From JBFHNV01 sp965365655 (GTDB taxonomy: Bacteria; Pseudomonadota; Gammaproteobacteria; HK1), in the NCBI GenBank assembly GCA_965365655.1, contig CBDUCN010000136.1, positions 1-12,502 on the forward strand: 12,502 bases of DNA. Direction: 5' to 3'. A program made the position numbers and the translations under genes. The notes below the pieces were generated by a model. It had not been told where the DNA came from. It saw only the letters and a list, made by a program, of their open reading frames with translations, and searched no databases. Below, piece by piece: positions 1 to 8,556 of this stretch. Numbering within the stretch: position 1 is the first letter of the stretch; the number at the start of each line of letters is the position of its first letter.

Positions 1-48
1 CGCATCGCCGCGCGGCGCACGCTGGACTCGCCCCCCGGCGACGCCTGA
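1..48 (+). CDS. 3' end of a truncated upstream gene (unidentified)
   Basis: Frame 1 is open from the window edge to a TGA at 46-48 and encodes fifteen residues ending in SPPGDA. Every third codon position in this stretch is G or C, as in the confirmed genes here, and the frame stops about 100 bases before the next gene, which is what the tail of an upstream gene would look like. Fifteen residues are too few to recognise a family. Chance openness in such GC-rich DNA cannot be excluded, so confidence is low. Confidence 0.3.
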   Translation, partial: RIAARRTLDSPPGDA

Positions 49-82
49 CGCGCGCTCGCCGACGTGGAGGCGGTGCCGCGGG

Positions 83-110
83 TTGAGCCCGCGCTGCACG
101 GGTGTATCGT
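83..110 (+). promoter_or_regulatory. Possible sigma-70-type promoter for the dodecin gene
   Basis: A TTGAGC box (83-88) is followed after 16 bases by TATCGT (105-110). Each box matches 4 of 6 consensus bases, including the most conserved ones. A start site near 117 would give a leader of about 30 bases, with the ribosome binding site at 135-142. The position is sensible for the start of the dodecin-oxidoreductase pair. This is a pattern match only, and weak boxes occur by chance. Confidence 0.35.
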
Positions 111-134
111 GGCCCGCACACGGACACGATTCCC

Positions 135-142
135 GGGGAGGA
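135..142 (+). promoter_or_regulatory. Strong Shine-Dalgarno site that fixes the dodecin GTG start
   Basis: GGGGAGGA lies five bases upstream of the GTG at 148. This decides the start: the same frame stays open upstream to about 64, but no comparable site precedes an earlier start codon, and the extra N-terminal residues would not belong to a dodecin. Confidence 0.75.
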
Positions 143-147
143 CTGAC

Positions 148-357
148 GTGGAGCCCCACACCTACAAGAGCATCGAGATCACCGGCTCGTCCGCCGAGGG
201 CAGCGACCAGGCGGTGCGCAATGCGATCGCCAAGGCGTCGGAGAGCGTGCGCAACATCCACTGGTTCGAGGTCACCGATCAGCGCGGCTACGTCGAGGAC
301 GGCGAGGTGCGCTTCTGGCAGGTGACCGTCAAGATCGGCTTCCGGCTCGACGACTGA
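148..357 (+). CDS. Dodecin family flavin-binding protein
   Basis: A 69-residue protein of typical dodecin length. Dodecins assemble into hollow dodecamers in the cytoplasm that bind pairs of riboflavin, FMN or FAD molecules and are thought to store flavin or quench free flavin. The order fits the family: a first beta strand (YKSIEITG, 6-13), an amphipathic helix (EGSDQAVRNAIAKAS, 17-31), then two long strands. The HWFEV segment holds W39, the expected flavin-stacking tryptophan, and FWQVTVKIGF (56-65) holds Q58, the likely isoalloxazine-contacting glutamine. The GTG start is chosen because of the GGGGAGGA at 135-142. Only 13 bases separate it from the following FAD oxidoreductase gene, so the two are probably cotranscribed. 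A link between flavin storage and that flavoenzyme is an inference. Confidence 0.92.
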   Translation: MEPHTYKSIEITGSSAEGSDQAVRNAIAKASESVRNIHWFEVTDQRGYVEDGEVRFWQVTVKIGFRLDD

Positions 358-370
358 CGCGCGCGCACGC

Positions 371-1726
371 GTGACCGCGCTGAAGGCTGACGCGGTGGTG
401 TGCGGCGCCGGCATCGCCGGCATCGCCGCCGCGCACGCGCTGGTGCGCGACACCGGCCTTCGCGACGTGCTGCTGGTCGAGGAAGGCGACCCGCTTTCGC
501 TCACCAGCGACAAGTCCACCGAGTGCTACCGCAACTGGTGGCCCGGGCCCGGCGACGCGATGGTCGCGCTGTCCGGGCGCAGCATCGCGCTGATGGACGA
601 TCTGGCCCGCGCGACCGGCAACCGTCCGCGGCTGGACCGGCGCGGCTACCTGTACCTGAGCGCCGACCCGGCGCAGGCCGGGCGCTTCGAGGCGACGGCG
701 CGCGAGGCCGAGGCGCTGGGGGCGGGTGCGCTGCGCATCCACGCGCACGACGGCGCCGGCTACGCGCCGGCGGGCGACGCCGCCCTCGACGGCGCGGACC
801 TGCTGCTGGGCGGCGCGCTGGTGCACGCGCACTTCCCGTACGTCACGCGCGACGCGGTGGCCGCGCTGCACGTGCGCCGCGCCGGCGCGCTGAGCGCGCA
901 GCAGCTCGGCATGACGCTGCTCGAGCAGGGGCGCGCCGGCGGCGTGCGGCTGCTGCGCGGGCGCCTGAGCGGCGCCGACACCGCGGGCGGGCGGCTCGCG
1001 TCGGTCACCGTCGAGAGCGACGGCGCGGCCCGGCGCGTGGACACCGACGTGCTGGTGATCGCGGCCGGCCCCTACCTCGCGGACGTCGCGCGCCTCGCCG
1101 GCGTCGATCTGCCGGTGGCGTGCGAGCGCCACGCGAAGCTCACGCTGGACGACCGCGAGGCGGTGGTGCCGCGCGCCGCGCCGCTGGCCATCTGGTGCGA
1201 CGAGACGCACCTCGCGTGGAGCGACGACGAGCGCGCGGCGCTGGCCGCGGACCCGGACGGCGCCGCGCTGCTCGCGCCGTTTCCGCCGGGGGTGCACGGG
1301 CGGCCCGTCGGCGCCGGGCAGAGCTTCATGCTCTACTGGACCCACGACTGCCCGGTGGAGACGCCGCGCTTTCCCATCGAGTGGGACCCGCATCTGCCCG
1401 AGATCCTGCTGCGCGGGATGACGGTGATGCTGCCCGGCCTCGCGGCGTATCACGCGCACATGCCCAACGCGTACGTGGACGGCGGCTACTACGCGAAGAC
1501 GCCGGAGAACCGCCCCCTCGTCGGCCCGACGCCGGTGCCGGGCGTGTACCTGTGCGGCGCGTTCTCGGGCTTCGGGATCATGATCGCGATGGGCGCCGGC
1601 GAGCTGCTGGCCGCCCACGTCGGCGCGCGCACGTTGCCGCACTACGCGCCGGCCTTCGCGCTCTCGCGCTACGACGAGCCCGGGTACCTGGAACGCTTCG
1701 CGGGCGACGCCAGCGGTCAGATCTGA
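371..1726 (+). CDS. FAD-dependent oxidoreductase, DAO (sarcosine oxidase/glycine oxidase-like) family
   Basis: 451 residues, GTG start 13 bases after the dodecin stop. The N-terminus carries a Rossmann dinucleotide-binding motif (VVCGAGIAGIAAAHAL, 9-24, GxGxxG) ending in an acidic residue of the second strand (VEEGD), and the C-terminus carries YLCGAFSGFG (392-401), both typical of DAO-superfamily flavoenzymes that oxidise amines or amino acids at a C-N bond. The middle (about 90-370) is the substrate-binding half and holds the LVIAAGPYL strand that contacts FAD. Judged by hand alignment, the position of the cysteine that covalently holds FAD in monomeric sarcosine oxidase is glycine here (G372, in DGGYYAKTPENRP), so the FAD is probably non-covalent. 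No signal peptide is seen, so it is cytoplasmic. Neighbouring TRAP transporter and TauD-like genes suggest a role in catabolism of an imported compound; the substrate is unknown. Confidence 0.9.
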   Translation: MTALKADAVVCGAGIAGIAAAHALVRDTGLRDVLLVEEGDPLSLTSDKSTECYRNWWPGPGDAMVALSGRSIALMDDLARATGNRPRLDRRGYLYLSADPAQAGRFEATAREAEALGAGALRIHAHDGAGYAPAGDAALDGADLLLGGALVHAHFPYVTRDAVAALHVRRAGALSAQQLGMTLLEQGRAGGVRLLRGRLSGADTAGGRLASVTVESDGAARRVDTDVLVIAAGPYLADVARLAGVDLPVACERHAKLTLDDREAVVPRAAPLAIWCDETHLAWSDDERAALAADPDGAALLAPFPPGVHGRPVGAGQSFMLYWTHDCPVETPRFPIEWDPHLPEILLRGMTVMLPGLAAYHAHMPNAYVDGGYYAKTPENRPLVGPTPVPGVYLCGAFSGFGIMIAMGAGELLAAHVGARTLPHYAPAFALSRYDEPGYLERFAGDASGQI

Positions 1727-1778
1727 TCGCACACCGCGTCGCGCGCGCAGATGCTGCAATGCAACCACGGCGCGCCCA

Positions 1779-1807
1779 TTGAAGCCCCCGGAGGCGCCGG
1801 TTACTCT
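1779..1807 (+). promoter_or_regulatory. Possible sigma-70-type promoter for the TRAP transporter operon
   Basis: The 166 bases before the binding-protein gene form the longest non-coding stretch of the left half. They contain TTGAAG (1779-1784) and, 17 bases on, TACTCT (1802-1807). The -35 box matches 4 of 6 bases. The -10 box matches only 3 of 6 but keeps the T-A....T anchor bases. The leader would be about 80 bases. No clear operator palindrome is visible. Low confidence. Confidence 0.25.
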
Positions 1808-1892
1808 CGGGCAACGTGCGCGGGCGCTGAACACCGTCCCGCACGACGATAACGACAGGCCGCCGAAGCGGCCGCCACCCGGAGGATGTCCA

Positions 1893-2909
1893 ATGCCCGT
1901 TCGATTCAAGCGCCCCGCGCTGGTCGCCGCCCTCGCGCTCGCCCTGCCCATCGCCGCGCACGCAGAGACGGTCTGGAACTTCAACATGTTCGGCCCCAAG
2001 CGGGCGCTCACCGCGGGCATCGAGTACATGGCCGAGGCGGTCGCCGCGGACACCGGGGGCGAGCTCACGATCAACGTGCAGTACGGCGACGCGCTGGGCA
2101 ACCGCAAGCAGAACCCCGAGAACGTCAAGACCGGCGTGTACGAGGCCGCGCAGATGTGCGTGGGCTACTACCCGAACAAGTACCCGCTGCTCTCGGTGAT
2201 GGAGCTTCCGTTCCTCGCGCCCCGCGATCTCGCGACGCGCGCGAAGGTGGAGATGGAGGTGATGGCGCACCCGGCGATCAAGGCGGAGCTCGAGGACCGC
2301 TGGAACTCGGTGTTCCTGAGCCCCGCGTTCCTGCCCGCCTACGAGTTCATGGGCAACAAGCGCATCGAGACCACCGGCGACATGAAGGGCGTGAAGATGC
2401 GCATCTCCGGCCTCAACGCCAAGGCGCTGCAGAAGTACGGCGCGGTGCCGACGATGGTCACGGCCCCGGACGGCTACGAGGCGCTTCGCCGCGGCACCAT
2501 CGACAGCTTCGGCTTCCCGTACACCTACGCGTTCGGCGCGTACAAGCTCTACGAGGTCTCGAAGTACGTGACCGAGGGCCTCGGCATGAGCGGCTTCATG
2601 TGCTTCCAGGCCATCAACAAGGACGCCTGGGACAACGCGCCGCAGGCGGTCAAGGACAAGCTGCCCGAGTACCAGCGCGGCGCCATCGACTCCATGCTCA
2701 AGGCCTACGCGGCGGCCGACGAGAAGTGGCGCCCGATCTTCGACGAGAAGGTGGAGATCGTGCAGGTGGATCCGTCGGTGCGCGCCGCGCTCGCCGAGGG
2801 CGCGTCCGAGATCTGGGACGAGTGGGTCAAGGAGCAGGAGGACAACGGGCGCCCGGGGCGCGAGCTCCTCGAGTTCGTGAAGGCCGCCGTGAAGAAGCAC
2901 GGCGGATGA
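1893..2909 (+). CDS. TRAP transporter substrate-binding protein (DctP family)
   Basis: 338 residues. The ATG at 1893 is chosen because GGAGG stands at 1881-1885 and a signal peptide follows directly: basic MPVRFKR, a hydrophobic core, and a probable cleavage after AHA (residue 24). Earlier in-frame starts would bury this signal. The mature protein is a periplasmic receptor that delivers its ligand to the TRAP membrane subunits. GVKMRISG (166-173) contains R170 at the position of the family's conserved arginine that salt-bridges the ligand carboxylate, so the ligand probably carries a carboxylate. The YEALRRGTIDSFGFPYTYA segment (195-213) is the usual lobe-2 signature. Other binding-pocket residues cannot be read by eye, so the ligand stays unknown. 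It leads the three-gene transporter set, followed after 35 bases by the small permease. Confidence 0.95.
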   Translation: MPVRFKRPALVAALALALPIAAHAETVWNFNMFGPKRALTAGIEYMAEAVAADTGGELTINVQYGDALGNRKQNPENVKTGVYEAAQMCVGYYPNKYPLLSVMELPFLAPRDLATRAKVEMEVMAHPAIKAELEDRWNSVFLSPAFLPAYEFMGNKRIETTGDMKGVKMRISGLNAKALQKYGAVPTMVTAPDGYEALRRGTIDSFGFPYTYAFGAYKLYEVSKYVTEGLGMSGFMCFQAINKDAWDNAPQAVKDKLPEYQRGAIDSMLKAYAAADEKWRPIFDEKVEIVQVDPSVRAALAEGASEIWDEWVKEQEDNGRPGRELLEFVKAAVKKHGG

Positions 2910-2944
2910 CGGGGTAGCGCCGCGAGCGACGCCGGCCGCGCGCC

Positions 2945-3541
2945 GTGCACGAGATCGTCTGGGTCACCGGCACCACGGTGGTGGCCGCGGGGCTGCTCAC
3001 CCTCGCGGCCGTCACCTTCGAGCGCTGGCTGACGTGGCTCGAGAACGCGCTGACCTACATCTCCACCGGCCTCATCCTGTTCACGATGGCCTACGTGTGC
3101 GCAGAGGTCCTGATGCGCTACGGCTTCGACTCGCCGATCCAGGGCCACCTCGAGAGCGCCGAGCTGCTCGTGCCCATCGTCGTGTTCTTCGCCGTGTCGT
3201 ACACCCAGGCGCGCAACGGCCACGTCGGCATGACGCTGCTGGTGGACAACCTGCCCGAGCGCTGGCACCGCACGCTGGACGTGATCACCCTCACGCTGTC
3301 GATGCTGATGTGCGCGATGCTCGCGTGGTTCGGGAGCAAGTACTCGTTCCAGCTCTGGGAGTACGACGACGTCACGATGACACCGCCGTACTGGAGGACC
3401 TGGCCCTCGGCGGCCGCGATCGCGCTCGGCTACCTCATGCTCGCGATCCGGATGTGGTTCCAGGTGCTGCACGTCGTGAACCCCGAACGCTTCCCGCAGC
3501 ACCCCCAGGAAGAGGTCTGGGAGCTCCACAGTCCCGACTGA
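2945..3541 (+). CDS. TRAP transporter small permease (DctQ family)
   Basis: 198 residues. DctQ proteins are the small integral membrane subunit that pairs with DctM in the Na+-driven TRAP transporter. Four family-typical hydrophobic segments are seen at about 36-57, 72-87, 111-131 and 152-175, with the usual arginine-containing ending of the first (VLMRYGF) and the conserved loop TQARNGHVGMTLLVDNLP (87-104). An additional hydrophobic stretch at 4-24 precedes them. The assigned start is a GTG without a recognisable Shine-Dalgarno site. Other in-frame GTG codons about 33 bases later lack one too, so the N-terminus is the least certain point of this gene. The large permease follows after 38 bases. 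Confidence 0.9.
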   Translation: MHEIVWVTGTTVVAAGLLTLAAVTFERWLTWLENALTYISTGLILFTMAYVCAEVLMRYGFDSPIQGHLESAELLVPIVVFFAVSYTQARNGHVGMTLLVDNLPERWHRTLDVITLTLSMLMCAMLAWFGSKYSFQLWEYDDVTMTPPYWRTWPSAAAIALGYLMLAIRMWFQVLHVVNPERFPQHPQEEVWELHSPD

Positions 3542-3579
3542 CGGACTGACCCACCGACCCCTACCGGCACAGGACCTCC

Positions 3580-4887
3580 ATGGACCCCGTCACCGTCGGC
3601 CTCCTCTTCCTGGGTGTTCTCACCGCCCTGCTCTTCTCGGGCATGCGCATCGCGTTCGCGACCGCGCTGTGCGGCTTCATCGGGCTGTGGGTGCTGCGCG
3701 GCTACACGCCGGCGGCGTCGCTCGCGTCGAACATCGCTCACGGCCACCTCGTGAGCTACTCGCTGCTGGTGCTGCCGCTGTTCATCATGATGGGCTACCT
3801 GGCGTTCTTCGCCGGCATCACCCGCGACCTGTACTGGACCGCGCGGCAGTGGTTCGGCCAGCTCCCCGGCGGTCTCGCCATCGCGACCATCTTCGGCTCC
3901 GCCGGCTTCGCCGCGGCCTGCGGCGCGTCGACCGCGTCGGCGGCAGTGATGGGCAAGGTCGCGCTGCCGGAGCTCAAGAAGTTCAACTACGACGACAAGA
4001 TCGCGACCGGCTCGGTGGCCGCCGGCGGCACGATGGCGACGATGATCCCGCCGTCGGTGCTGATGGTGATCTACGGATTCATCGCCGAGCAGTCCATCGG
4101 CGCGCTGCTGCTCGCGGGCATCCTGCCCGGCCTGCTGGAAGCGTTCAGCTACTCGGCGATGCTCTACATACGCTGCAAGCTCAACCCGAAGCTCGGGCCT
4201 CCGGTCACGGGCATCACCTGGGGCGAGCGCTTTCGCAGCCTGCGCGGCACGCTGGGCATGATCGCCCTGATCGTGCTCGTGATGGGCAGCATCTACACCG
4301 GGGTCGCGACCCCGACCGAGGCGGCCGGCGTCGGCGCGCTCGGTGCGCTGGTGCTCGCGTTCCCGCGCCTGATCAAGACCAAGGGGGCCTTCAAAGGCGT
4401 GATGCTGGAGACCGCTCGCGCGAGCGCGCTGATCTTCGCGATCATCGCCGGCGTGCTGATCTTCGTGCACTTCCTCGGCTTCACCGGCATGCCGCAGGCG
4501 CTCGCCACCACGATCGTGCACATGGACGTGAACCCGACCATCGTGCTGATCTGCATCCTCGCGCTGTACCTCGTTCTGGGCATGTTCCTGGACGGCATCG
4601 GGATGCTGCTGCTCACCGTGCCGGTGGTGCTGCCGGTGATCGAGGAGCTCGGGATCCACCCCATCGTGTTCGGCGTGCTCGTGGTGCGCATGATCGAGAT
4701 CGGCCTGATCACGCCGCCGGTGGGGCTGAACGTGTACGTGCTGCGCGGGGTCGCGCCGCAGGTGCGCATGGGCGACATGTTCAAGGGCTGCGGCTGGTTC
4801 GTCGGCGTGGACCTGATCAACGTCGCGATCCTGATGATGTTCCCGCAGATCATCCTGATCATCCCGGAGACGATGATCCCGCCGTGA
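3580..4887 (+). CDS. TRAP transporter large permease (DctM family)
   Basis: 435 residues, the normal DctM length. This is the polytopic subunit that carries the substrate across the inner membrane, coupled to the sodium gradient. The ATG follows AGGA at 3571-3574. About twelve hydrophobic segments run through the protein. Family hallmarks are the N-terminal LFLGVLTALLFSGMRIAFA, the central GSAGFAAACGASTASAAVMG (residues 106-125, small-residue-rich), MIPPSVLMVIYGF in the first half and LITPPVGLNVYVL near the C-terminus; these last two are the paired helical-hairpin motifs of the ion-transporter superfamily. It overlaps the following dioxygenase start by four bases (GTGA), which implies translational coupling. 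Confidence 0.97.
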   Translation: MDPVTVGLLFLGVLTALLFSGMRIAFATALCGFIGLWVLRGYTPAASLASNIAHGHLVSYSLLVLPLFIMMGYLAFFAGITRDLYWTARQWFGQLPGGLAIATIFGSAGFAAACGASTASAAVMGKVALPELKKFNYDDKIATGSVAAGGTMATMIPPSVLMVIYGFIAEQSIGALLLAGILPGLLEAFSYSAMLYIRCKLNPKLGPPVTGITWGERFRSLRGTLGMIALIVLVMGSIYTGVATPTEAAGVGALGALVLAFPRLIKTKGAFKGVMLETARASALIFAIIAGVLIFVHFLGFTGMPQALATTIVHMDVNPTIVLICILALYLVLGMFLDGIGMLLLTVPVVLPVIEELGIHPIVFGVLVVRMIEIGLITPPVGLNVYVLRGVAPQVRMGDMFKGCGWFVGVDLINVAILMMFPQIILIIPETMIPP

Positions 4888-5795
4888 GCGCGAAAGCCAC
4901 CCTGCGCGTCGAGCGCTCGGGCGGCGTGCTGGGCGCCCGTGTCCTCGGCCTCGACCTGCGCCGCCCGCTGCCGGCGCAGGTCCGCGACGCGGTGCTGCGC
5001 GCGCTGGGCGAGCACGGCGTGCTGTGCTTCCCGGATCAGGACCTGTCGCCGGCCGAGCAGCGCGACTTCAGCGCCGCGTTCGGCACCCTGGAGGTCAACG
5101 TCGCGGCCGCCGGCTTCCACGCGGACGGCCTGCCCGAGGTGATGGTGCTGTCCAACATCGTCGAGGACGGCAGGCCCGTCGGCCTCGCCGACGCCGGCCA
5201 GGGCTGGCACACCGACATGTCCTACAGCGCCGAGGTCGCGCTCGCGACCGTGCTCCACGCGCGCGAGGTGCCGCACGACGGCGGACGCACGCTGGGCGCG
5301 ACGCGCTTCGCGAGCACCCGCGCGGCGTGGGCCGGGTTGCCCGGCGACGTGAAGGCGCGCATCCAGGGTCTCACCGCAGTCCACGACTTCGCGAAGTTCT
5401 GGGACATGATGCGCGCCCGCGCCGGCAGCGCCCGGGCGCCGCTCAGCGACGAGCAGCGCCGGCGCAAGCCGCCGGTGGCGCACCCCGTCGTGCTGCGTCA
5501 CCCGGTCAGCGGCGAGCGTGTGCTGTACTGCGATCCGGGCTACGTGGTGCGCATCGAGGGGCTGCCCGAGGACCAGAGCGACGCGCTGCTGGAGCTGCTG
5601 TTCCGCGAGCAGCTCCGCGACGAGTACCGGCACGAGCACCGCTGGGCGCAGGGTGACGTGCTGATGTGGGACGACCTCGCGACGCTGCACGACGCGGTGC
5701 CCGACTACGGCCCGCACCAGCGCCGGCGCATGCACCGCTGCCAGGTGATGGCGGACCGCGTGATGCCCGGAGGCACGGCCGCCGCCGGCGCCTGA
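4884..5795 (+). CDS. TauD/TfdA family Fe(II)/2-oxoglutarate-dependent dioxygenase
   Basis: 303 residues, GTG start inside the DctM stop (GTGA). Enzymes of this family use 2-oxoglutarate and O2 to hydroxylate a substrate, often causing release of sulfite, an amine or a phenol. The opening LGARVLGLDLRRPLP (16-30) is family-typical. The iron ligands are visible: H109 and D111 in GWHTDMSY, and H269 in WDDLATLHDAVPDY. The arginine cluster QRRRMHR (279-285) holds the expected 2-oxoglutarate-binding arginine, with one extra residue compared with my recollection of E. coli TauD. The ligands are intact, so the enzyme should be active. No signal peptide is seen, so it is cytoplasmic. Coupling to the TRAP permease strongly suggests that it acts on the imported compound. 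Taurine is not favoured, since taurine importers associated with TauD are usually ABC systems. Confidence 0.93.
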   Translation: MSAKATLRVERSGGVLGARVLGLDLRRPLPAQVRDAVLRALGEHGVLCFPDQDLSPAEQRDFSAAFGTLEVNVAAAGFHADGLPEVMVLSNIVEDGRPVGLADAGQGWHTDMSYSAEVALATVLHAREVPHDGGRTLGATRFASTRAAWAGLPGDVKARIQGLTAVHDFAKFWDMMRARAGSARAPLSDEQRRRKPPVAHPVVLRHPVSGERVLYCDPGYVVRIEGLPEDQSDALLELLFREQLRDEYRHEHRWAQGDVLMWDDLATLHDAVPDYGPHQRRRMHRCQVMADRVMPGGTAAAGA

Positions 5796-5818
5796 CGCGG
5801 CGAGCCGCCGGCGCGCGC

Positions 5819-7315
<1,497 letters not shown>

Positions 7316-7376
7316 TCGGATAGTGCCCTTGTTCCTGGCCCGCAATGCCCGGCGTCCATGGCCGGTGACCCGGCGG

Positions 7377-8475
7377 CTACACCCCCGCCTTCAGGCTCTC
7401 CTCGATGAACCCGTCGAGGTCGCCGTCGAGCACCGCCTGGGTGTTGCCCACCTCGTGGCCGGTGCGCAGGTCCTTGATGCGCGACTGATCGAGGACGTAG
7501 GAGCGGATCTGGCTGCCCCAGCCGATGTCGGACTTGGTGTCCTCCACGGCCTGCGCTTCGGCGCGGCGCTTCTGCAGCTCCAGCTCGTAGAGCTTCGCCT
7601 TGAGCTGCTTCATCGCCTGGGCCTTGTTCTTGTGCTGCGAGCGGTCGTTCTGGCACTGGACCACGATGCCGGTGGGCTCGTGGGTGATGCGCACCGCGGA
7701 CTCGGTCCGGTTCACGTGCTGCCCCCCGGCGCCGCTCGCGCGGTAGACGTCGATGCGCAGATCCGCGGGATTCACCTCGATGTCGATGTCGTCGTCCACC
7801 TCGGGAGAGACGAACACCGCGGCGAAGCTGGTGTGGCGGCGATTGCCCGAATCGAAGGGGGACTTGCGCACCAGGCGGTGCACGCCGGTCTCGGTGCGCA
7901 GCCACCCGTACGCGTGGTCGCCGTCGACGCGCACGGTCGCGCTCTTGATGCCCGCCTCCTCGCCCGGCGAGCATTCCATCAGCTCGGCGTCGAAGCCGCG
8001 GCGCTCCGCCCAGCGCAGGTACATGCGCAGCAGCATCTCGGCCCAGTCCTGCGCCTCGGTGCCGCCGGCGCCGGCCTGGATGTCGAGGAAGGCCGGCGCG
8101 GCGTCCATCTCGCCGGAGAACATGCGCCGGAACTCGAGCTCGGCGAGCCGCGCCTCCAGAGCGTCGAGGTCACGCGTGACCTCGCCCGCGGTGTCCGCGT
8201 CGTCCTCCGACGCCGCGAGCTCGAGCAGCTCGTTGGCGTCGACCAGCCCCCCGTCCAGCGCCTCCACCGTGCCGACGATCTGCTCGAGCTGGGCGCGCTC
8301 GCGGCCCATCGCCTGCGCGCGCTCGGGATCGTTCCACAGCTCCGGGCTCTCGAGCTCGCGGTTCACCTCCTCCAGCCGTTCCTTCTTCGTCGCGTAGTCA
8401 AAGGTACCCCCTAAGAGCGTCGGCACGCTCCTGCATGTCCTTGATGCGCGCGAAGGTGGGGTTGAGCTCGAGCAT
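7377..8475 (-). CDS. prfB: Peptide chain release factor 2 (RF2), made by programmed +1 frameshift
   Basis: The product is 365 residues when 25 codons from the ATG at 8475-8473 are joined to the +1 frame (complement of 8401-8475 joined to 7377-8399, skipping the T at 8400), exactly the length of E. coli RF2. RF2 ends translation at UGA and UAA. After the join, the tripeptide anticodon SPF lies at 205-207 and the GGQ that triggers peptidyl-tRNA hydrolysis at 250-252, identical to E. coli numbering. Residue 246 is alanine (YRASGAGGQ), as in most bacteria, unlike the threonine of E. coli K-12. The start is supported by the RF2-like opening MLELNP and by GYL-DY across the shift, although no good Shine-Dalgarno site precedes it. 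It lies 81 bases downstream of recJ. Expression is expected to be self-limiting through the frameshift. Confidence 0.98.
8397..8412 (-). promoter_or_regulatory. RF2 programmed +1 ribosomal frameshift site
   Basis: Read on the minus strand the site is AGGGGGTACCTTTGAC. It holds an internal Shine-Dalgarno-like AGGGGG (8412-8407), a spacer, the slippery CTT codon (8403-8401) and an in-frame TGA (8400-8398) followed by C, the poor-termination context. It differs from the E. coli RF2 site as I know it by one base in the spacer codon (TAC for TAT, same amino acid). When RF2 is scarce, the ribosome pauses at TGA and slips forward one base to read GAC, giving the join L25-D26. This is a well-established autoregulatory mechanism for prfB; here every element is visible in the sequence. 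Confidence 0.97.
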
Positions 8476-8556
8476 GGCCGTCAGGGGTTGCGGAAAGGCG
8501 TCGGATGGTACTACACGCGCGCGAGAGGCGTTCGCGCCCGACGCCCCGCGACACGC

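Noticed and set aside
329..2128. A 599-codon minus-strand open frame opposite the FAD oxidoreductase
   Set aside because: It is Arg/Ala/Gly-rich with no domain, and it spans both the oxidoreductase and the start and signal peptide of the DctP gene, which are well supported on the plus strand.
3669..4883. Upstream extension of the dioxygenase frame through the DctM gene
   Set aside because: The part before 4884 is an arginine/alanine-rich out-of-frame reading of DctM. The TauD-like fold begins right after the GTG at 4884.
8398..8400. In-frame TGA in prfB as a nonsense mutation or pseudogene
   Set aside because: The Shine-Dalgarno-like AGGGGG, slippery CTT and TGAC context form the known RF2 frameshift site, and the joined product is full length with all motifs.
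8519..8537. Hairpin between recJ and prfB (GCGCGA / TCGCGC, 7-base loop) as a terminator
   Set aside because: The stem has only six base pairs and no T-run follows on the minus strand. Such stems are expected by chance at this GC content.
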